The notes under the pieces: generated by a model
Told to the model about the DNA's origin: nothing
What the model saw: the letters and a program-made list of their open reading frames with translations, nothing else
The model's database searches: none
NCBI RefSeq assembly: GCF_014189455.1
Contig: NZ_CP050296.1
Location: 5,948,001 to 6,012,000 of the forward strand
Length of the DNA: 64,000 nucleotides
DNA from: Mesorhizobium huakuii
GTDB lineage: Bacteria > Pseudomonadota > Alphaproteobacteria > Rhizobiales > Rhizobiaceae
Reading direction: 5' to 3'
In this document: piece after piece, positions 9,129 to 18,351 of the stretch
How positions within the stretch are numbered: position 1 is the stretch's first letter
Layout: the number at the start of each line of letters is the position of its first letter
Program-made: the position numbers and the translations under genes

Positions 9129-9553
9129 CTTGCTCGCTTCCTTTTTGAGGTGAGTGTTGATGGCCGATGCACGTCCGTAGAGCGTGGCACCCCGCGAAGG
9201 TCATTCGCGGCATGGCCGGAATGCGTAGTCTTCCTTACGGTATAAGCCTCCCGAGCCAGCCGGGTGGCTGGCCTATATGGTTTGCCCTGTTGGGCATCCG
9301 GTTACCGAGAGGTCGAAACCGGAGGTGTGGCCGCCGCGGCGGCGCACGTATGCGATAAGCAGTCATTCTGCTCTCCTTTGGTTGGGGAAATGGTCGGTGA
9401 GATGGGTCAGGCTTTCGTTGCCTGCCCGGAGAGTGAGTGGTGTCGCCTGCTGATGGCCAGCACATCGCACCGGAAATGATCACCGAAGCGCAGCGTCATT
9501 TGCAGGTCATGCGGTGGCGTTTGCGCGAACCTTGCGTTCATCGTGGCTTTGAG

Positions 9554-9597
9554 GGCGGTCTGTCACTCCCCAATGTATTGGCGAGTGACAGACCGCC
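9554..9597. repeat. 44-bp near-perfect palindrome
   Basis: The left arm GGCGGTCTGTCACTC (9554-9568) pairs perfectly with GAGTGACAGACCGCC (9583-9597). A single C/C mismatch follows, then CCAAT/ATTGG around a two-base GT centre. This could be an extruded hairpin, a dimeric operator, or a replication/transfer signal. It is not followed by a T-run, so it does not look like a terminator. Confidence 0.75.
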
Positions 9598-9609
9598 GGC
9601 TGCCCGCTT

Positions 9610-9632
9610 GGTCAGACATCCTATGTCCGACC
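9610..9632. repeat. Second imperfect palindrome, 12 bp after the first
   Basis: GGTCaGACAT (9610-9619) pairs with ATGTCcGACC (9623-9632) around a CCT loop, with one internal mismatch. Like the neighbouring 44-bp palindrome it carries one central mismatch, so the pair looks like two related binding or hairpin sites. Confidence 0.55.
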
Positions 9633-10036
9633 TAGCTCGTCACGCCCTCCGCATTCCTGGCCAGCGGTGCTGGTCCGGCATCCGGATTGCGCTTTGGCCC
9701 GGCAAGCGGTGGCCCTGGTTCAGGGCCGAGGCCCTTTGGTCATCATGGCGGCGGTTGGGCCTCTTTCACAGGTGGATCGCTCCTTGCCGCGACATGTCAG
9801 GGATGGTCCGCCCTGGCGGCGGTTTCGTCGTCTTTTGCTCCTTTGTGCCGGTCACAGGTCAAAACGGCCAGCGATGGGTCGTGTGTGCACCGGGCGTGCC
9901 GTCCTGCAAGGCATCCAACCGTCTCCCAGAGGGACCCTCGGTCGAACCCTCCGTTGCAGGCTGGCTTCGGTCGCCCGGCGCCTTGGTCACCCGACCGGCC
10001 GCAATGACGTGGCCGGGATAACAAAGGAGAAAGACA

Positions 10037-10249
10037 ATGTCGAAAACCACCACCAACCGGCCGACCCACACCGTTTTTGTTGTCGAGGGCGAGGGCGATA
10101 AGACCACCTGGACGGAAATCGGCGCGCTGTGGAGCCACGAGGACCGTAAGGGCTTCAACCTCAACCTGAAGGCGCTGCCGCTCAGCGGTCGCCTGGTGAT
10201 CCGCGAACGCAAGGCGAAGACCGAGGCCAAGGAAAGCGTGGGGGCATGA
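10037..10249 (+). CDS. Small conserved-looking hypothetical protein
   Basis: A 70-aa soluble protein (THTVFVVEGEGDKTTWTEIG opening, GFNLNLKALPLSGRLVIRERK middle) with a basic C-terminus. I recognise the general style of small proteins from alphaproteobacterial conjugative elements but cannot name the family. A strong ribosome site (AAAGGAG) stands 8-9 bases before the ATG. Its stop overlaps the methylase start as ATGA, so the two are co-translated. Possibly a cofactor or regulator of the methylase; inference only. Confidence 0.7.
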   Translation: MSKTTTNRPTHTVFVVEGEGDKTTWTEIGALWSHEDRKGFNLNLKALPLSGRLVIRERKAKTEAKESVGA

Positions 10250-11016
10250 GCCCCCACCGCTTCCGCGTTGCGGATGGCCTCCTCGCTGTTGCGTCAGCCG
10301 GCATGGCTGGCGCGAGAGAAGCGCGCTGCCTGTCCATTCCAGTCCAGCGGCTGGGACCCGTCCCGGCAGTGGCTGCCGCCACGTGCCCCAGCAATACCGT
10401 GCTCCACGGCGACTGCATCGAGGTGATGGCCGGCCTTCCGGCCGAATGTGTCGATTCCATTCTGATCGACCCGCCGTACCTGTGCCGCTACCGTGACCGG
10501 AGCGGGCGCACGATCGCCAATGATAACAACCCACGGTGGCTCAAACCGGCCTTTGCCGAAGCCTATCGCGTCCTGCGGCCTAACAGCCTGTGCGTGAGCT
10601 TCTACGGCTGGAATGCGGCCGATCAGTTCCTCGGCGCGTGGCGTGCGGCAGGATTCCGCATCGTCGGGCATCTCGTATTCGCCAAAACCTGCGCCTCATC
10701 GACGCGGTTCGTCGCGGCGCAGCATGAATGCGCCTACATCCTCGCTAAGGGACGCCCTCCGGTGCCTTCAGAAGCGCTTCCCGACGTCTTGCCGTGGCAA
10801 TACACCGGCAACCAATTGCATCCAACGCAAAGGCCAGTGGAGCCGTTGCGAACGCTCATTGACGCGTTCTGTCCCGCAAGCGGTCTGGTTTTAGATCCGT
10901 TTTGTGGTTCGGGTTCGACGCTCGTCGCTGCCGTGGATTGCGGCAGGAATTGGCTAGGTGTTGAGCTCGATGTCCGACATGCCATCAGAGCATTGCGGCG
11001 GCTGAATCACGAATAG
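10246..11016 (+). CDS. DNA methyltransferase (N4/N6, DPPY type)
   Basis: A 256-aa S-adenosylmethionine-dependent DNA amino-methyltransferase. The catalytic motif IV DPPY is at residues 75-78 (SILIDPPYLC), and the cofactor motif DPFCGSGST lies near residue 215, followed by WLGVELD. This motif order is that of beta-class methylases. The ATG overlaps the preceding stop, and residues ~1-48 before CPSNTVLHGD look like a non-conserved extension, so a later start is possible. No cognate restriction gene is adjacent; it may be an orphan methylase protecting the element from host restriction. Confidence 0.9.
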   Translation: MSPHRFRVADGLLAVASAGMAGAREARCLSIPVQRLGPVPAVAAATCPSNTVLHGDCIEVMAGLPAECVDSILIDPPYLCRYRDRSGRTIANDNNPRWLKPAFAEAYRVLRPNSLCVSFYGWNAADQFLGAWRAAGFRIVGHLVFAKTCASSTRFVAAQHECAYILAKGRPPVPSEALPDVLPWQYTGNQLHPTQRPVEPLRTLIDAFCPASGLVLDPFCGSGSTLVAAVDCGRNWLGVELDVRHAIRALRRLNHE

Positions 11017-11083
11017 CCTCCCGCGCCTATTTGCAGAAGCGAGCAATTTGGCGCGCACCATCTCGATTCGGCGCACAACATTC

Positions 11084-11114
11084 AAAAAAACGACCCAGCC
11101 GAGGCTGGATCGTT
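11084..11114 (-). terminator. Rho-independent terminator of the minus-strand methyltransferase operon
   Basis: On the minus strand AACGATCCAGCC and GGCTGGGTCGTT form a stem with one mismatch around a two-base loop, followed by seven T residues. It lies directly downstream of the 60-aa gene ending at 11122. Confidence 0.85.
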
Positions 11115-11121
11115 GTCGAAT

Positions 11122-11304
11122 TCATGGTCGCTCGGTCAAACGACCATTCTTCAAGGCCCATTCGTAAGTTCGCTTGGAGCGCTCTCTCTCCTGCCGGAGC
11201 CACTCTTCACGGCTCATGGCATTTTGAGTAGCGCTGTGCATAGTCTTCGGCTTGCTATGCTCTGATTTTGCATGGCCAAACAGGTTTTTTTCTTGTCTCT
11301 TCAT
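11122..11304 (-). CDS. Small basic hypothetical protein after the methyltransferase
   Basis: A 60-aa, strongly charged protein (SREEWLRQERERSKRTYEWALKNGR) with no recognised domain. A GAGGA ribosome site lies 7 bases before the ATG, 37 bases downstream of the 735-aa methyltransferase gene, and a good terminator follows, so it is the last gene of a two-gene operon. Function unknown. Confidence 0.6.
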   Translation of the reverse strand: MKRQEKNLFGHAKSEHSKPKTMHSATQNAMSREEWLRQERERSKRTYEWALKNGRLTERP

Positions 11305-11341
11305 CGATGTTCCTCACTAAAGCAGCTTGAAATGTAGTATA

Positions 11342-13549
11342 TCACGAGAAACCGCTGCAGTGCCACCCCAATAATAAGGGGGGGTCAACCAAAGTTCGTT
11401 TCTGAAGTTGCGATCGGATCTTCCAGATGAATTGCTTCTCTTGCATCTCCGCCTCCAGAAGTATCTGAGAAACAACATATCTTCTGGTCGAGTAGAACGG
11501 AACGGCCTTGCCGGTCTTGGCGCTTGCTGGTAAGCAAATTATAAGCTCTCCAGATGGCCCTAGAACTCGAATACACTGCCTAAAGAGCTGAGAATACAAA
11601 CTCCGCATATCGCGGTGAGCGCTTTCGTCCGCGTTAAATCCATAAGGCGGGTCAGTGATAATTAGGTCGAACGGTTGCGCAGACGATGGGTTTAACTTCC
11701 AAGAATCAGCCAAGTCCTGCAAGTGTTTAACACTATCTGACACAACCCTTACATCTATACCGGAACTCGATTTGAAATCGTTATAAAGTCGTCGAAAACG
11801 ATAGTCAGAATGCGTAACGGCCCTGGAATATAAGCCCTTCACGATATCAAAAGAACCTCGGTTCTCGAGATGTTCACATGATCGATCACTCAAAAGTTGG
11901 TCCACCTCAACAAGCGTTCTATCGAATTCCTCATACAAGATTGGTCCGAGCGATGACTCACCATTCTTCCCATAAATATATCTATTTAGCTTTAAGGATC
12001 TCCACGTTATATAGAAAAGGAGGCGATCAGCTAGTGGTTTATCGGACATAGAGATGAGGCTCTCCACCGGCATTTCACCGGTTTCATCGCCAATGACCTC
12101 ACGATGATTTGGGTCTCTAGCTTCGAGGCGTCCTGCCGGAGCTAGAAGCTCCAAATATTTGTGAATTGCGCCGATCGAATCGTGACCGCCATGCTCTCTG
12201 AGAGCCTCCCGCATAGACACATCTGTCTTTTTCTTCCTTTTTGGGTTCAGAAAATCACATATTCTTCGCAAAGATTTGGCGAAAGACCTCAGCTGAGTGG
12301 GTGGCATCGCGAAGAACGCTATGTTGTCCTCAATCATCCGCGGAGATGCTGGGTCGGCATCCAGGCCTACGAAATGCGCATTGGGCCATAGGAGTTTTGC
12401 GTCGATTAAGGTTGTGCCGGACCCAACGAAAGGATCAAGTATCCTGACGTTTCCGCCCTTCCCGAAAGGCGCTCCAGAGGCGGAAATCGCCGCACGAGAC
12501 AGGGTATGTGGAAGCGTTATGCTCTGCACCCAACCAGGTTTTCGCTCCTTAAATACCATCATCGGATTGGCATTGTAGAGATATTGCTTATAAATAATAA
12601 GGTAGTGCTTCTGTCCAGGATAGCCCAACCGTTCTTCCTCATCAAAGTATAGCGACTGATCAGTTACTATCCACAAGGTGAATTCTTCGGCGCAACCGGC
12701 AATGACTGCGGTCTCCCGCTCAACTTTAAACGAGTATAAGCCGTGGGCGATTTGCACATCAGGCACCTGTGGGCCAATTTTTTCCAAAGCAGCTTCCAGC
12801 GGCTCATTTTGGATGTGATGCTTGCGAGCTTGGAGTCGGATCCTATCCAGTCCGTTTCGAAGAGAGTGCGCCCCGCGTTCATGTGGGCGAAAGTATTCGT
12901 CTGCGTAAGGAGTCAGAAAGGCGCGCTTTCCGTGCTCTAAATTGTACGAAAGATTATCTATTATATCTTCGCGATCAGTTTTAGTCAGGTCCCTTATGTA
13001 CACCGATGAGCCAACCGAATGAATATATCCGGAGTTAGCCACCATAGACGGCAGGTCTATTTCGATAGTTGGCGGAAGATATACAACCGAAGAGGTAAAG
13101 AAGAGGTCAACAATTATGCTGTGTTCTATCAATGAACCATGGACATCACATATCGACTTACTTATTTGCTGTATCCGACGTTCGCGCCCGTGGACTGATC
13201 GTGTAGTGATTTTGATGCCAGCAGTGAATGACATGAAAATATCTTCAATCTGCTGCCGGTAGAAACGGCTAGTTGTTATGAGTATCGGGCACTTATTTTG
13301 CCCGTCCGCTCGCTTCGTATAGCGATGTATCAATTCATTCAATTCAACGTAAGGGAGGTTTGTAACCGAGGCGTTCTTCCAGAAAAGAAAGAACAAAGCC
13401 CCTGTAACAGGGATTGCCGAGCTCGTGCTAGGTGAAGGAGCGTAAATCCAAATACGGCGAAACTCCTGCCAGAAGGCTTCCTTGTCCCACTGGCCGCCCG
13501 ATAGTGATGCGTCGAGCGATTTGACCATTGCATCGTATAGTTGCGGCAT
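11342..13549 (-). CDS. Large methyltransferase-domain protein (FxGxG and DPPY motifs)
   Basis: A 735-aa protein. The cofactor motif DPFVGSGTT is at residues ~372-378 and the catalytic DPPYGFNAD at ~633-636, so the cofactor motif precedes the catalytic one as in alpha/gamma DNA methylases or THUMP-type RNA methylases. The two motifs are ~260 residues apart, which implies a large inserted domain. The N-terminal ~360 residues are not recognised. The ATG at 13549 follows a GGAAAAGGGGGGGG stretch; a TTG at 13603 would add 18 residues. Being on a mobile element beside other DNA-modification genes points to defence or antirestriction, but substrate (DNA or RNA) cannot be told from sequence. It is transcribed with the 60-aa gene. 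Confidence 0.8.
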   Translation of the reverse strand: MPQLYDAMVKSLDASLSGGQWDKEAFWQEFRRIWIYAPSPSTSSAIPVTGALFFLFWKNASVTNLPYVELNELIHRYTKRADGQNKCPILITTSRFYRQQIEDIFMSFTAGIKITTRSVHGRERRIQQISKSICDVHGSLIEHSIIVDLFFTSSVVYLPPTIEIDLPSMVANSGYIHSVGSSVYIRDLTKTDREDIIDNLSYNLEHGKRAFLTPYADEYFRPHERGAHSLRNGLDRIRLQARKHHIQNEPLEAALEKIGPQVPDVQIAHGLYSFKVERETAVIAGCAEEFTLWIVTDQSLYFDEEERLGYPGQKHYLIIYKQYLYNANPMMVFKERKPGWVQSITLPHTLSRAAISASGAPFGKGGNVRILDPFVGSGTTLIDAKLLWPNAHFVGLDADPASPRMIEDNIAFFAMPPTQLRSFAKSLRRICDFLNPKRKKKTDVSMREALREHGGHDSIGAIHKYLELLAPAGRLEARDPNHREVIGDETGEMPVESLISMSDKPLADRLLFYITWRSLKLNRYIYGKNGESSLGPILYEEFDRTLVEVDQLLSDRSCEHLENRGSFDIVKGLYSRAVTHSDYRFRRLYNDFKSSSGIDVRVVSDSVKHLQDLADSWKLNPSSAQPFDLIITDPPYGFNADESAHRDMRSLYSQLFRQCIRVLGPSGELIICLPASAKTGKAVPFYSTRRYVVSQILLEAEMQEKQFIWKIRSQLQKRTLVDPPLLLGWHCSGFS

Positions 13550-14225
13550 AAGCCCCCCCCTTTTCCCCGACCAAACAGTAGGTAAGTTCTCGCGGGTGGG
13601 CAATTCAAAAAGGGTGGCGCGCCACGGCTGGGTTGGCCTTTATCCCCCGCAATGATGGCGGCGTTGCAAGGGCGCAACTGGAGTACAGGGTCGAAGGAGC
13701 CTAGGCCGCACGCGACATTGTGACCCCTAGGCGAGTATAGCTACCTTCGTCGATTGGCCCGACAGACCGCCGGGGCTGATATTCCTTGTGGCCGTTTCAC
13801 TTGTGCTGGCTATAGGCCGACGACGGTCACCATTTGGAGTTACCATTTTGACGGCCAGCTTTTCCCTTGGCTGGTCTGCCCTGGAAATATTCCTTCCCAC
13901 TTAGCCGACGCAGCCGTCTTGTCCCGTTCCAGCCCGCTCAATTCGCTCCGCTCCCGTGTTGGGGACAAGCCAGCTCAGAGCGCCGTCTCCCTTTGTAACC
14001 GTCCTCCGAGACAGAAACCATCAATCAAAGGAAAAGACGATGACCAACCACCACAATGGCCCTCATTCCTACAGTTCCGACACAAGCCTGTCGTTTTCAC
14101 CAATGACACAGGCGCAAGCTTTCGGCGCCGGACAACTGCCACGTCGCAGCTTTGGAGCAGCCCACCTTGGCGCAAGGTGCGAGGCTAACGAGCCCGATGC
14201 CATACCGTCGTCTTCGTCGGTGTGG
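13550..14225. other. Leader-like region with a truncated small ORF
   Basis: About 670 bases without a convincing complete gene. At 14040 an ATG with a good ribosome site (AAAGGAAAAGACG) opens a frame beginning MTNHHNGPHSYSS. After about 45 residues it runs into the 3' end of the opposite-strand HNH gene, and its downstream translation looks like antisense shadow. This resembles an element leader plus the first part of a small gene that was cut by insertion of the HNH segment. Confidence 0.4.
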
Positions 14226-15152
14226 TCAGGCGTCCCGTTGCGCTGTTTCATCGAAGACCAAGAAAAGAGTGTCTTCGTCTTCCTTAAGCGGCGTTTCGAC
14301 CCGATAGGAAAGCGACTCGTTGGGCGCTTGATAGACCATTTTGGCCTCCAATCTCGGCAGGCTATTGACGATGTCTTGCGCAGGATCAAGCTGACCAAAG
14401 AAGCCGATCAAGCGGCAGTTCTGGTTCCATTCCAGTGCCCAGGCCCAGGTCTCAGCCAACGGGTGCTTACGTGTGATGAGCTTGAAAAAGCCGTTAGCAG
14501 AGATCGCCAAGAGCCGGCAATCCCAACTCTCGATGGTTCGCATGAAACCAACCATCAATGGGTTACCCCAATCGCTGCGGCTTGCGGTCAAGATCGGATG
14601 ATAACCGTGAAGCCAATAGCCACCCCGACGGGTCTCGCTGTTATAGGTCTGCATGTAGAAGAACGCCATCAACTGCAGGCGTGCCAGCTCGAACGCTCGA
14701 TTTTCGTCAACCTGAGGTGGGCTGGAATATTGAAACGATAGGTTGATGCCCGGTCCCAGGGTCCCCTGGATTTTGATATGTTCGCTACTGTCCTTGACCG
14801 CCTTCCGCGTCCGGCGGCTGCGCGAGTCTTTGGCCTTGCGTTGGGCATCCTCGATCGCCGAGACGTCGTCATGTCCGTAGCGGCCCCAAGAATCGGGTTG
14901 AAGGGTTATCGCCGAAATATCGTCCTCGAGATCGGCCTTGTGAGAGTTGCAAGGACGGCAAGCGTTGAGGATCAGATTCCATTGCCCTTGGAGCTTCCCA
15001 TCTGGCACGAAGCGGCGCCCGATGACATGCTCCCGCGTCTTGTTGCTGGGAGAAAGAGCGAGCCCGCAATAGACACAGGTCTGATTGCGAAGCGACACGG
15101 GGCGTTCGGGTGGCAAATCCATCAGTTCAGACTGGGGGGCGGGCGATTCCAT
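14226..15152 (-). CDS. HNH endonuclease family protein
   Basis: A 308-aa protein with a zinc-ribbon HNH core near the N-terminus: CVYCG, then REHVIGRRF, then NACRPCNSHKADLEDD, giving two CxxC pairs and the His/Asn residues of HNH nucleases. The remaining ~210 residues are not recognised. The ATG at 15152 is chosen; a TTG at 15188 is possible and neither has a strong ribosome site. HNH proteins of this kind occur in restriction and defence contexts; here it stands alone. Target unknown. Confidence 0.75.
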   Translation of the reverse strand: MESPAPQSELMDLPPERPVSLRNQTCVYCGLALSPSNKTREHVIGRRFVPDGKLQGQWNLILNACRPCNSHKADLEDDISAITLQPDSWGRYGHDDVSAIEDAQRKAKDSRSRRTRKAVKDSSEHIKIQGTLGPGINLSFQYSSPPQVDENRAFELARLQLMAFFYMQTYNSETRRGGYWLHGYHPILTASRSDWGNPLMVGFMRTIESWDCRLLAISANGFFKLITRKHPLAETWAWALEWNQNCRLIGFFGQLDPAQDIVNSLPRLEAKMVYQAPNESLSYRVETPLKEDEDTLFLVFDETAQRDA

Positions 15153-15267
15153 AGATGGATAGTAACGCCGAACGCCATTCGCGGCCAAACCCTACGATAG
15201 CGATCAGCGTGCATTGGGTTGCGGCAATAGTCGCGCCCGAGCCAAAGGCTTATGAATTCGTGCTACG

Positions 15268-16216
15268 ATGCGGTCCGCAGTAAGCGCGTCAATTTGCCAA
15301 TTCGCGCGAAGAGCCAAGGGGCAGCTGGTGGGGATTATCGGGGAACTCTGGCGGGAATTTATGGTGGCGTTCCGTGCGGGACGGCAGGGCGGAGCGGCTC
15401 TGCGGGAATTTCAGGACGAACAGGAGATTCAGAGGCTCGGCGCGCAGTGGGGCCAGGCCCGGACTCCTGCCGACCGGGAGCGGGCCGGCATGGAGGCCAT
15501 GAACTACATAATTCATGGGCCCCAGGGCAAATCAGGCGGGGCTAATTCGGCCGAAGCGAACGAACTGGAATGGTCGGACAACCCGGGCGCACACGAAGCC
15601 TATTTGACCAAGAGATGGAACAACCCCTACTTTGCACCGTCCCGGCGGACTGTTTCAAGAGAAGACCTTTCCGAGGCAAGGAAGAACGACAGCGACAAGT
15701 TCTTATTGGCGCAGGGTTTATTTTTCTGCGCTTGCAAAGGAAGTTGACGAGCTTCCTTCGCCCATGACCACTGCCGACTTGCATAAAATTCGAGAAAGCC
15801 TCGATGAACTCATTCAGTTCGCGGTGAGCGTCGGCGGTCCGGCAAAAGACATCGCATTGAAGGCTGACCACATCAGAGACGCGGTCATCATGACGATGCG
15901 CGAGGCATTTTCGGGTGACACCGACATCCTAGAGAAGATTGAAAGAGCAGACGCTTTTCACAAGGATCGCACCAGAAAGTTCTACCTGCCTATCGTGGCA
16001 GAGATTCTGAGCGAGGAAAAAACCACGCCTGGTGAGGAACTCATTCCCTCGCTTGTTTCAGAAGACCCAACAACGATTTCAATCGTACTCGATTTACTGC
16101 CCGACGAGGACCGGGCGATCACGCAAGCGGCGGCTTTGAAGCTAATTCTACGGGTATTGGATGAAGGGTATATCGACCCCCAGCTCGACGAGAAGCTCAC
16201 AGTTCTTTCAAGATGA
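15268..16216 (+). pseudogene. Hypothetical protein gene split by a +1 frameshift
   Basis: Two overlapping frames form one 315-aa protein if one base is removed near 15714-15725 (a GGG run or the T5 run at 15721-15725). The junction would read LLAQ..(F/Y)FSALAKEVDEL. The N-terminal part (REFQDEQEIQRLGAQWGQAR) is helical and charged; the C-terminal part (residues ~170-315) is an all-helical segment including EKIERADAFHKDRTRKFY. Removing one base makes the length exactly 316 codons. I do not recognise the family. The frameshift may be a true mutation or a homopolymer error. Confidence 0.6.
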
Positions 16217-16240
16217 CGTCCATTTGACGTCCGTAAGCCT

Positions 16241-16492
16241 TCAATGCGCCTTGGTGCTTTGAGATCCCGTGCCGTTGAGTTTGGTGAAAACCGCAAACCA
16301 AAAACGATAGTCGCGCTCACGCCCGTCAAAGTGAGCCGCCAACGCGCAATGGGCTCCGGCAGCGGTGGCGTCCGCTCCATAGACGTGGACAGCAGCCTTT
16401 GCTGCTTCGTCCGGGTTAGCGAAATCCCAAAGTGTCAGGTTGCCACGATTGGGCGCACCGATGCCAACACGATCGTGGGGATTGTTTGGCAC
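16241..16492 (-). CDS. Small hypothetical protein, possibly truncated
   Basis: An 83-aa frame from a GTG without a clear ribosome site. The upstream sequence remains open in the same frame for about 18 more codons, so the N-terminus may be lost. The segment AAHFDGRERDYRFWFAVFTKL closely matches the remnant encoded at 21332-21460 (TAHFDGRNGDHRFWVAVFSKL), so it belongs to a repeated gene family. Function unknown. Confidence 0.45.
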   Translation of the reverse strand: MPNNPHDRVGIGAPNRGNLTLWDFANPDEAAKAAVHVYGADATAAGAHCALAAHFDGRERDYRFWFAVFTKLNGTGSQSTKAH

Positions 16493-16526
16493 GCCGAAAG
16501 CTCTCGCATGGATAGCAGACTTACAC

Positions 16527-16970
16527 TCAGGCTTTCGCCTTGCGTTTCGAGGCTGGTTTCTTGCCTGGAGCAGCCTTTCTTCCCAGCCCTAGCGATTTCG
16601 CCAGCGCTGATCGTGTGGCCGAATAGTTCGGCGCAACCATAGGATAGTCCTTCGCCAATCCCCACTTTGCCCGGTATTCATCGGGCGTCAATCCGTGCCT
16701 CGTTGCCAGATGGCGCTTAAGTGACTTGTATTTCTGGCCGTCTTCAAGGCTGATGATGTAGTCTGGAAACACGGATCTCTTGGGATTGACTGCCGGTTTA
16801 GGGGCGGGCGCTTCTTCAGGAGCGGCCTGGCCAATATTAGACAACGCGGAATTAACGCTGGCGATCAGGTCCGGCAATCCAGAGACTGGAACTGCATTCT
16901 TCTGGACATAGGCGGAAACGATATCGGCAGTAAGTTCGATGAGATTGTTGCTGGCTTCTTCAGACATCAT
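16527..16970 (-). CDS. MucR/Ros-family transcriptional regulator lacking zinc cysteines
   Basis: A 147-aa regulator. The DNA-binding domain (SVFPDYIISLEDGQKYKSLK...DEYRAKWGLAKDYPMVAPNYS, residues ~66-120) is the MucR/Ros zinc-finger-like fold, and the basic tail (AAPGKKPASKRKAKA) is usual. In Ros the zinc is held by two Cys and two His. Here the first Cys position is Ser (IISLED) and the second is Asp, so the domain cannot bind zinc in the standard way. Zinc-free Ros homologues are known from Mesorhizobium loti. An AGGAG ribosome site precedes the ATG. MucR proteins silence and control exopolysaccharide, motility and acquired genes in rhizobia. Targets here are unknown. Confidence 0.88.
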   Translation of the reverse strand: MMSEEASNNLIELTADIVSAYVQKNAVPVSGLPDLIASVNSALSNIGQAAPEEAPAPKPAVNPKRSVFPDYIISLEDGQKYKSLKRHLATRHGLTPDEYRAKWGLAKDYPMVAPNYSATRSALAKSLGLGRKAAPGKKPASKRKAKA

Positions 16971-17406
16971 CCATGCTCCTGGCCCCCGAGCATGCTCATA
17001 TCCTTCAATACCGGAGTGCGCAACAAACGTAGTGGCCTAATGTCGACATTCTGAGCTTTGAAGCCGCCCAAATGCGCGATGTGAGCCGCTTGCATATCCT
17101 CGAAACAGGTTGAGCAGTTCAATTGCTAGCCCAAACGGTTCCGCCTAAAGCTCTTAGGTTCGAATAATTTCGTGCATGTCGGGCAATATGGCGTGCGCCG
17201 TCGCGGACATGCCGCTCGGCCATTTCTATCTCCATCGTTAGGTAGAGCACCTTTCTATCCTCCTTGCAGGAGGAGCCCGGGCATGCCTAGCAGTTGCCCG
17301 GACGCTTCCGCGCTGGGTCGCGCACACATGGCCCGGACACCAAGAGCACGGAATGGTTGAATCTCCGTCTTATTGTGGTACGGCTGGTGGAGAGAGAGGC
17401 TCTTCA
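16971..17406. other. Intergenic region, no gene seen
   Basis: About 430 bases between the regulator and a small plus-strand gene. The only structure noticed is a short inverted repeat at 17259-17273 (CCTCC/GGAGG). It presumably holds the promoters of the two divergent genes. Confidence 0.4.
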
Positions 17407-17661
17407 ATGAAGAGGATGACAGAAAACGACATTCCGGCGTTCGTGCAGGAGGTCGCCGCAACCGGCTGCAACATCTGCGCCGTCGGCCCAAATCACTATG
17501 TTGTGGGCGATGTCGACGTTCCCCGCGACAAGCGTAGAGGGCTTTACAAGAAACTCCAGGAAATCGATGCTCGTTACGGTATCCGAGATCATCTGCGAAA
17601 CGAGATCGCGTCGCATCTAAACTCCATCGGCCGCTATATCGACAGGCCCCCGCGAAGCTGA
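17407..17661 (+). CDS. Small hypothetical protein
   Basis: An 84-aa soluble protein (MKRMTENDIPAFVQEVAATG opening; later DKRRGLYKKLQEIDARYGIRD). The ATG at 17407 follows a GGAGAGAGAGG ribosome site; an upstream in-frame start at 17353 has none. No domain recognised. It stands alone and converges with the secreted-protein gene ending at 17767. Confidence 0.6.
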   Translation: MKRMTENDIPAFVQEVAATGCNICAVGPNHYVVGDVDVPRDKRRGLYKKLQEIDARYGIRDHLRNEIASHLNSIGRYIDRPPRS

Positions 17662-17766
17662 AAAGCGCCGCAGTTCGCACCATACCCCTCTTTGAACGTC
17701 CCGTGAACTCTATTCGAGCGTATTCCGCAGTGAAGCGCCCAGTTTATAGCAACGCCTCCTCTAAAT

Positions 17767-18342
17767 CTAATTTGCAAGAACCCACTTCCCGCCCTGGCCT
17801 TGCAAAATGTAGAACTGCCCGGCTTTCAATTCGAACGAATTGTCGACGCCGGACGTTGCTATCTTCCCCACAATAGATTTCGCTCCCGCAACGTCGATAG
17901 TTTTTACCTCTGCGCTCGAAATCGCCAAAAGAGAGTCAGTTCCGTCGACGCTGACTAGCAAATTGAGTGAGGTGTCGGCTGAATTGCAAATGGCAACTTT
18001 GTCAGCGATGGGGAAAGTGGCGGTCTTCGAAAGCAAGCAAGCACTTAAACCTGATTGGTCAGCTTGGAGGGTTCCTGGGTCCACACCGTTTAGTTCTCTC
18101 GGGAACTGGGCGGAACCGCCAGGTATAATCAAAATTCCCTCCGATCCGCCCAATTCCTGTCCGACACTGTCTGTCACGCCTGGTCCAAATTGCTTCTTGA
18201 GAATTAAGGCATCCATGCCGGTCAGCCGCTCCCCCTTATTCCAAGGAACAACGAACTGACCAATCTCATCGGCATAGAGCGCAGTCGGAATGCCGATCAA
18301 TGAAAAGCACAAGAGAGCGGGGAACCTAAAGTTCGACGACAT
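17767..18342 (-). CDS. Secreted hypothetical protein
   Basis: A 191-aa protein with a Sec signal peptide (hydrophobic residues ~8-22, cleavage near ALYA-DE). The mature part is beta-rich with two cysteines (SACLLS, VAICNS) that could form a disulphide. The last ~40 residues (FELKAGQFYILQGQGGKWVLAN) look like a small beta domain. It is the last gene of a five-gene minus-strand cluster with cell-wall hydrolases, 9 bases after the membrane-protein gene. An accessory or immunity role is inference. Confidence 0.6.
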   Translation of the reverse strand: MSSNFRFPALLCFSLIGIPTALYADEIGQFVVPWNKGERLTGMDALILKKQFGPGVTDSVGQELGGSEGILIIPGGSAQFPRELNGVDPGTLQADQSGLSACLLSKTATFPIADKVAICNSADTSLNLLVSVDGTDSLLAISSAEVKTIDVAGAKSIVGKIATSGVDNSFELKAGQFYILQGQGGKWVLAN

Positions 18343-18351
18343 TTCGGCACC

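Larger units (their letters stand above)
9129..10036. other. Gene-free leader region with strong inverted repeats
   Basis: No convincing coding sequence is seen in about 900 bases. The stretch has a hairpin at 9255-9272 (GCCAGCC/GGCTGGC) and two large imperfect palindromes at 9554-9597 and 9610-9632, listed separately. Its right end carries a strong ribosome site for the small gene at 10037. Long non-coding leaders before small genes recur in this window (13.6, 36.8 and 53.4 kb). Confidence 0.5.

Noticed and set aside
9437..10021. 194-codon plus-strand frame in the leader
   Set aside because: It runs across the two large palindromes, is Trp/Arg/Pro-rich without a domain, and looks like non-coding leader.
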